DNA of 64,000 nucleotides from Euonymus europaeus (lineage: Eukaryota > Streptophyta > Magnoliopsida > Celastrales > Celastraceae), in assembly GCA_963580455.1 (NCBI GenBank), contig OY756962.1, forward strand, positions 14,960,001-15,024,000. The letters run 5' to 3'. The translations under genes were made by a program, and so were the position numbers. Below are positions 59,425 to 64,000 of the stretch, one piece after another. Position 1 is the first letter of the stretch. Each line of letters starts with the position of its first letter. The notes below the pieces were generated by a model, which searched no databases, was not told where the DNA came from, and saw only the letters and a list, made by a program, of their open reading frames with translations.

Positions 59425-61664
59425 TTGAGCAACTTCGGACCATCAAATTTGCTCGGTGTACACTTTTTATTGTTCATCTTTGTCAAATTTTACGAGTATA
59501 AGCTTCCTAAATTATTTCGATGCTAAAACACCATCTTTCTATGAGACATTGGACAAAACCGTTAAAAGCCCCTCCATAGAGAGAGTTGAGCAACTTCGAA
59601 CCAACAAAGTTGCTCGGGATACACTTTTTATTGTTCTTCTTTGTCAAATTTTACGAGTATAAGCTTCCTAGATTATTTCGATGCTAAAACACAATCTTTC
59701 TATGACAAATGGACAAAACCGTTAAAAGCCCCTCCATAGAGAGAGTTGAGCAACTTCGGACCATCAAAGTTGCTCGATGTACACTTTTTATTTTTATTCT
59801 ATGTCAAATTTTAGGATTATAAGCTTCCAAGATTATTTCGATGCCAAAAAATGAACTTTTTACGATAAAAGGACAAAACCGTTAAAAGCTGCTCCATAGA
59901 GAGAGTTGAGAAACTTCGGAACATCAAAGTTGCTCGGTGTACACTTTTTATTGTTCTTCTATGTCAAATTTTACAAGTATAAGCTTTCTAGATTATTTAG
60001 ATGCCAAAAAACGAACTTTTTATGACAAATGTACAAAACCATTAAAATCTCCTCCATAGAGAGAGTTGAGCAACTTCGGACCATCAAAGTTGCTCGCTGT
60101 ACAATTTTTATAATTATTCTATGTCAAATCTTATTAGTATAAGCTTCCAAGATTATTTCGATTCAAAATCACCAACTTTCTATGAGAAATGGACAAAACC
60201 GATAAAAGCTCCTCCATATAAAGAGTTGAGCAACTTCGGACCATCAAAGTTGCTCGGTGTACACTTTTTATTGTTCTTCTATGTTAAATTTTACGAGTAT
60301 AAGCTTCCTAGATTATTTCGGCGCCAAAAAATAAACTTTTTACGACAAATGGACAAAACCGTTAAAAGCTCCTCCATAGAGAGAGTTGAGCAACTTCGAA
60401 CCAACAAAGTTGCTCGGGATACACTTTTTATTGTTCTTCTTTGTCAAATTTTACGAGTATAAGCTTCCTAGATTATTTCGATGCTAAACACCATCATTCT
60501 ATGACAAATGGATAAAACCGTTAAAAGCCCCTCCATAGAGAGAGTTGAGCAACTTCGGACCATCAAAGTTGCTCGATGTACACTTTTTATTTTTATTCTA
60601 TGTCAAATTTTAGGATTATAAGCTTCCAAGATTATTTCGATTCCAAATCACTAACTTTCTATGACAAATGGACAAAACCGTTAAAAGCCCCTCCATAGAG
60701 GAAGTTGAGCAACTTCGGACCATCAAAGTTGCTCGGTGTACACTTTTTATTGTTATTCTATGTCAAATTTTATGAGTATAAGCTTCCAAGATTATTTCGA
60801 TTCCAAATCAACAACTTTCTATGAGAAATGGACAAAACCGTTAAAAGCTCCTCCATATAGAAAGTTGAGCAACTTCGGACCATCAAAGTTGCTCGGTGTA
60901 CACTTTTTATTGTTTTTCTTTGTCAAATTTTACGAGTATAAGCTTCCAAGATTATTTCGATTCCAAATCAACAACTTTCTTTGAGAAATGGACAAAACAG
61001 TTAAAAGCCCCTCCATATAGAAAGTTGAGCAACTTCGGACCATCAAAGTTGCTCGGTGTACACTTTTCATTGTTCTTCTATGTTAAATTTTACGAGTATA
61101 AGCTTCCTAGATTATTTCGATGCCAAAAAATGAACTTTTTACGACTAATGGACAAAACCGTTAAAATCTCCTCCATAGAGAGAGTTGAGCAACTTCGGAC
61201 CATCAAAGTTGTTCGGTGTACACTTTTTATTATTATTCTTTGTCAAATCTTATTAGTATAAGCTTCCAAGATTATTTCGATTCAAAATCACCAACTTTCT
61301 ATGAGAAATGGACAAAACCGATAAAAGCTCCTCCATATAAAGAGTTGAGCAACTTCGGACCATCAAAGTTGCTCGGTGTACACTTTTTATTGTTCTTCTA
61401 TGTTAAATTTTACGAGTATAAGCTTCCTAGATTATTTCGGCGCCAAAAAATAAACTTTTTACGACAAATGGGCAAAACCGTTAAAAGCTCCTCCATAGAG
61501 AGAGTTGAGCAACTTCGAACCAACAAAGTTTCTCGGGATACACTTTTTATTGTTCTTCTTTGTCAAATTTTACGTGTATAAGCTTCCTAGATTATTTCGA
61601 TGCTAAAACACCATCTTTCTATGACAAATGGATAAAACCGTTAAAAGCCCCTCCATAGAGAGAG
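59425..61664 (+). repeat. 14-monomer segment Q2, including a fourth 7-monomer HOR copy
   Basis: This is a copy of 55585-57824 at a 3,840-bp offset. Its second half (60545-61664) is another 1,120-bp 7-mer, with CATAGAGGAAGTTGAG instead of GGGAG. Its sixth-period landmarks are restored to the common form (GTATAAGCTTCC and AAAATCACC near 61257-61290, where copies 1 and 2 have GGTTCC and AAAATGACC). Confidence 0.87.
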
Positions 61665-64000
61665 TTGAGCAACTTCGGACCATCAAAGTTGCTCGGTGTA
61701 CACTTTTTATTTTTATTCTATGTCAAATTTTAGGATTATAAGCTTCCAAGATTATTTCGATTCCAAATCACTAACTTTCTATGACAAATGGACAAAACCG
61801 TTGAAAGCCTCTCCATAGAGAGAGTTGAGCAACTTCGGACCATCAAAGTTTCTCGGTGTATACTTTTTATTGTTATTCTATGTCAAATCTTATTAGTATA
61901 AGCTTCCAAGATTATTTCGCTTCAAAATCACCAACTTTCTATGAGAAATGGACAAAACCGATAAAAGCTCCTCCATATAAAGAGTTGAGCAACTTCGGAC
62001 CATCAAAGTTGCTCGGTGTACACTTTTTATTGTTCTTCTATGTTAAATTTTACGAGTATAAGCTTCCTAGATTATTTCGGCGCCAAAAAATAAACTTTTT
62101 ACGACAAATGGACAAAACCGTTAAAAGCTCCTCCATAGAGAGAGTTGAGAAACTTCGGAACATCAAAGTTGCTCGGTGTACACTTTTTATTATTATTCTA
62201 TGTCAAATCTTATTAGTATAAGCTTCCAAGATTATTTCGATTCAAAATCACCAACTTTCTATGAGAAATGGACAAAACCGATAAAAGCTCCTCCATATAA
62301 AGAGTTGAGCAACTTCGGACCATCAAAGTTGCTCGGTGTACACTTTTTATTGTTCTTCTATGTTAAATTTTACGAGTATAAGCTTCCTAGATTATTTCGG
62401 CGCCAAAAAAGAAACTTTTTACGACAAATGGACAAAACCGTTAAAAGCTACTCCATAGAGAGAGTTGAGCAACTTCGAACCAACAAAGTTGCTCGGGATT
62501 CACTTTTTATTGTTCTTCTTTGTCAAATTTTACGAGTATAAGCTTCCTAGATTATTTCGATGCTAAAACACCATCTTTCTATGACAAATGGACAAAACCG
62601 TTAAAAGCCCCTCCATAGAGAGAGTTGAGCAACTTCGGACCATCAAAGTTGCTCGTTGTACACTTTTTATTGTTATTCTACGTCAAATTTTACGAGTATA
62701 AGCTTCCAAGATTATTTCGATTCCAAATCACTAACTTTCTATGACAAATGGACAAAACCGTTAAAAGCCCCTCTATAGAGATAATTGAGCAACTTCGGAC
62801 AATCAAAGTTACTCGGTGTACACTTTTTATTGTTATTCTATGTCAAATTTTATGAGTATAAGCTTCCAAGATTATTTCGATTCCAGATCACCAACTTTCT
62901 ATGAGAAATGGACAAAACCGTTCAAAGCTCCACCATAGAGAGAGTTGAACAACTTCGAACCAACAAAGTTGCTCGGGATACACTTTTTATTGTTCTTCTT
63001 TGTCAAATTTTACGAGTATAAGCTTCCTAGATTATTTCGATGCTAAAACACCATCTTTCTATGACAAATGGACAAAACCATTAAAAGCCCCTCCATAGAG
63101 AGAGTTGAGCAACTTCGGACCATCAAAGTTGCTCGGTGTACACTTTTTATTGTTCTTCTATGTTAAATTTTACGAGTATAAGCTTCCTAGATTATTTCGG
63201 CGCCAAAAAATAAACATTTTACGACAAATGGACAAAACCGTTAAAAGCTCCTCCATAGAGAGAGTTGAGTAACTTCGAACCAACAAAGTTGCTCGGGATA
63301 CACTTTTTGTTGTTCTTCTTTGTCAAATTTTACGAGTATAAGCTTTCTAGATTATTTCGATGTTAAAACACCATCTTTCTATGACAAATGGACAAAACCG
63401 TTAAAAGCCCCTCCATAGAGAGAGTTGAGCAACTTCGGACCATCAAAGTTGCTCGGTGTACACTTTTTATTGTTATTTTATGTCAAATTTTTGGAGTATA
63501 AGCTTCCAAGATTATTTCGATTCCAAATCACTAACTTTCTATGACAAATGGAAAAAACCGTTAAAAGCCCCTCCATAGAGAGAGTTGAGCAACTTCGGAC
63601 CATGAAAGTTGCTCGATGTACACTTTTTATTGTTATTCTATGTCAAATTTTATGAGTATAAGCTTCCAAGATTATTTCAATTGCAAATCAACAACTTTCT
63701 ATGAGAAATGGACAAAACCGTTAAAAGCTCCTCCATATAGAAAGTTGAGCAACTTCGGACCATCAAATTTGCTCGGTGTACACTTTTTATTGTTCATCTT
63801 TGTCAAATTTTACGAGTATAAGCTTCCTAAATTATTTCGATGCTATAACACCATCTTTCTATGAGACATTGGACAAAACCGTTAAAAGCCCCTCCATAGA
63901 GAGAGTTGAGCAACTTCGAACCAACAAAGTTGCTCGGGATACACTTTTTATTGTTCTTCTTTGTCAAATTTTACGAGTATAAGCTTCCTAGATTATTTCG
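61665..64000 (+). repeat. Long-range duplicate P2 (paired with 53505-55840), running off the window
   Basis: It matches P1 at an offset of 8,160 bp up to the last base. Private changes include TTTCGCTTCAAAATC (61917), AAAAAAGAAACTTTTTACG (62405), GGGATTCAC (62496) and TTTTTGGAGTATAAG (63487). The array continues beyond the window, so the right-hand end of the duplication is not visible. Confidence 0.87.

Larger units (their letters stand above)
1..64000 (+). repeat. Satellite DNA array, ~160-bp monomer, ~400 head-to-tail copies
   Basis: The same ~160-bp unit repeats from first to last base with no interruption. Landmarks recurring every 158-161 bp are TTGAGCAACTTCGGACC, CACTTTTTATTGTT, GAGTATAAGCTTCC (HindIII), AGATTATTTCGAT, GGACAAAACCGTTAAAAGC and CCATAGAGAGAG. 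Length variants come from a few recurrent indels: GCGAAAAACG (-1), GAGACATTGG (+1), GTTAATTTTA (-1) and loss of one GA in TAGAGAGAG (-2). No transposon, gene or unique spacer interrupts the array. Unit length, AT-richness and higher-order structure match what is known of centromeric or heterochromatic satellites. Centromere identity cannot be shown from sequence alone, and I do not recognise the family; a plant source is my best guess. Confidence 0.98.

Noticed and set aside
281..63982. About 100 short forward open reading frames (65-121 codons) with very similar predicted peptides
   Set aside because: They are the same satellite read in three frames. They start mostly at TTG or CTG-like codons or at GTG/ATG in the repeat, overlap each other, end at the monomer's TAA or TAG, and change length with each monomer variant. 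No domain, ribosome-binding or splice context is seen. Not annotated as genes.
1..64000. CRISPR array
   Set aside because: Regular spacing is present, but there are no unique spacers between short repeats: the entire 160-bp unit is repeated. No cas gene is present.
1..64000. CENP-B box in the monomer (TTCG-n4-A-n2-CGGG)
   Set aside because: TTCGAACCAACAAAG and TTCGGACCATCAAAG start like the box and have the A, but the CGGG half is missing. CTCGGGATAC is at the wrong spacing. No monomer I checked satisfies the motif.
1..64000. Mitotic MYB (MSA-like) binding element in the conserved ACCGTTAAAAG box (AACGG core on the minus strand)
   Set aside because: The core is present in most monomers, but flanking bases do not match the full plant MSA consensus. 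It is destroyed in all type 15/15' monomers (ACCGATAAAAG) and altered in others (ACTGTT, ACAGTT, ACCATT). Too weak to annotate.
1..64000. TATA-box-like GAGTATAAGC in every monomer as a promoter
   Set aside because: A TATAA string in AT-rich DNA is not evidence of a promoter. No initiator or transcript evidence is available, and the motif's conservation is equally explained by array homogenisation.
1..64000. Identity with the Arabidopsis 178-bp centromere satellite, because AGTATAAG and AAACCG-like strings are shared
   Set aside because: The shared strings are only about 8 bases, the unit length differs (160 versus 178) and the remainder does not align by eye. A search of plant satellite databases would decide; I make no family assignment.
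1..64000. LTR retrotransposon tandem repeats, rDNA spacer repeats or telomeric repeats as the source
   Set aside because: No TTTAGGG or TTAGGG runs, no rRNA-like conserved stretch, and no primer-binding or polypurine tract with coding domains were seen.

Overview
The whole 64 kb window is one uninterrupted tandem satellite DNA array. A monomer of about 160 bp is repeated about 400 times head to tail, always in the same orientation apart from one ~51-bp inverted patch at 1436-1486. I see no protein-coding gene, rRNA, tRNA, CRISPR array, transposon or LTR, telomere repeat, or unique spacer of any size. The window opens and closes inside a monomer, so neither array edge is present. The organism must be a eukaryote. 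AT-richness, a HindIII site (AAGCTT) in most monomers, near-nucleosomal unit length and higher-order organisation fit a centromeric or pericentromeric satellite, most likely from a plant. I do not recognise the satellite family or species, and centromere function is inference.

Monomer map, numbering from TTGAGCAAC: 3-11 and 22-30 are the arms of a 9-bp dyad; 76-81 is the HindIII site in a GAGTATAAGCTT context; 82-120 is the main variable block that separates subfamilies (CCTAG + GATGC/GGCGCC/AAAAAAT versus CCAAG + GATTC/AAATCA); 127-144 is a well conserved GGACAAAACCGTTAAAAGC box; 151-160 is a TAGAGAGAG tract that gains or loses 2 bp. Diagnostic variants show that monomers are arranged in higher-order repeats (HORs).

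Left domain (1 to ~37.5 kb): the best unit is a 23-monomer HOR of 3,677 bp (6335-10011), whose monomers I number 1-23. Marker monomer 1 starts at 281, 6335, 10012, 16728, 22165, 30960 and 37034. Between markers the HOR is shortened or expanded by whole monomers. A nested 7-monomer module (~1,119 bp, with primed monomers 15'-19') is inserted in 1-2 copies in every block except the canonical one, and a 17-monomer (2,720 bp) tandem duplication occurs at 22411-27850. Right domain (~37.5-64 kb): markers 1 and 2 are gone and other units dominate: a 3,837/4,317-bp tandem pair (41514-49667), a 638-bp tandem pair, a different 7-monomer unit of exactly 1,120 bp (56705-59424), a 2,240-bp copy 3,840 bp away, and a segment recurring at 8,160 bp (53505 and 61665).

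Nearly all rearrangements keep monomer phase, and their junctions fall inside chimeric monomers at homologous positions, as expected for unequal exchange or gene conversion. The exception is the microinversion at 1436-1486. Short open frames in all three forward frames are by-products of the repeat (160 bp is not a multiple of 3) and I annotate none as genes. The monomer numbering and chimera calls come from reading variants by eye, not from an alignment program.
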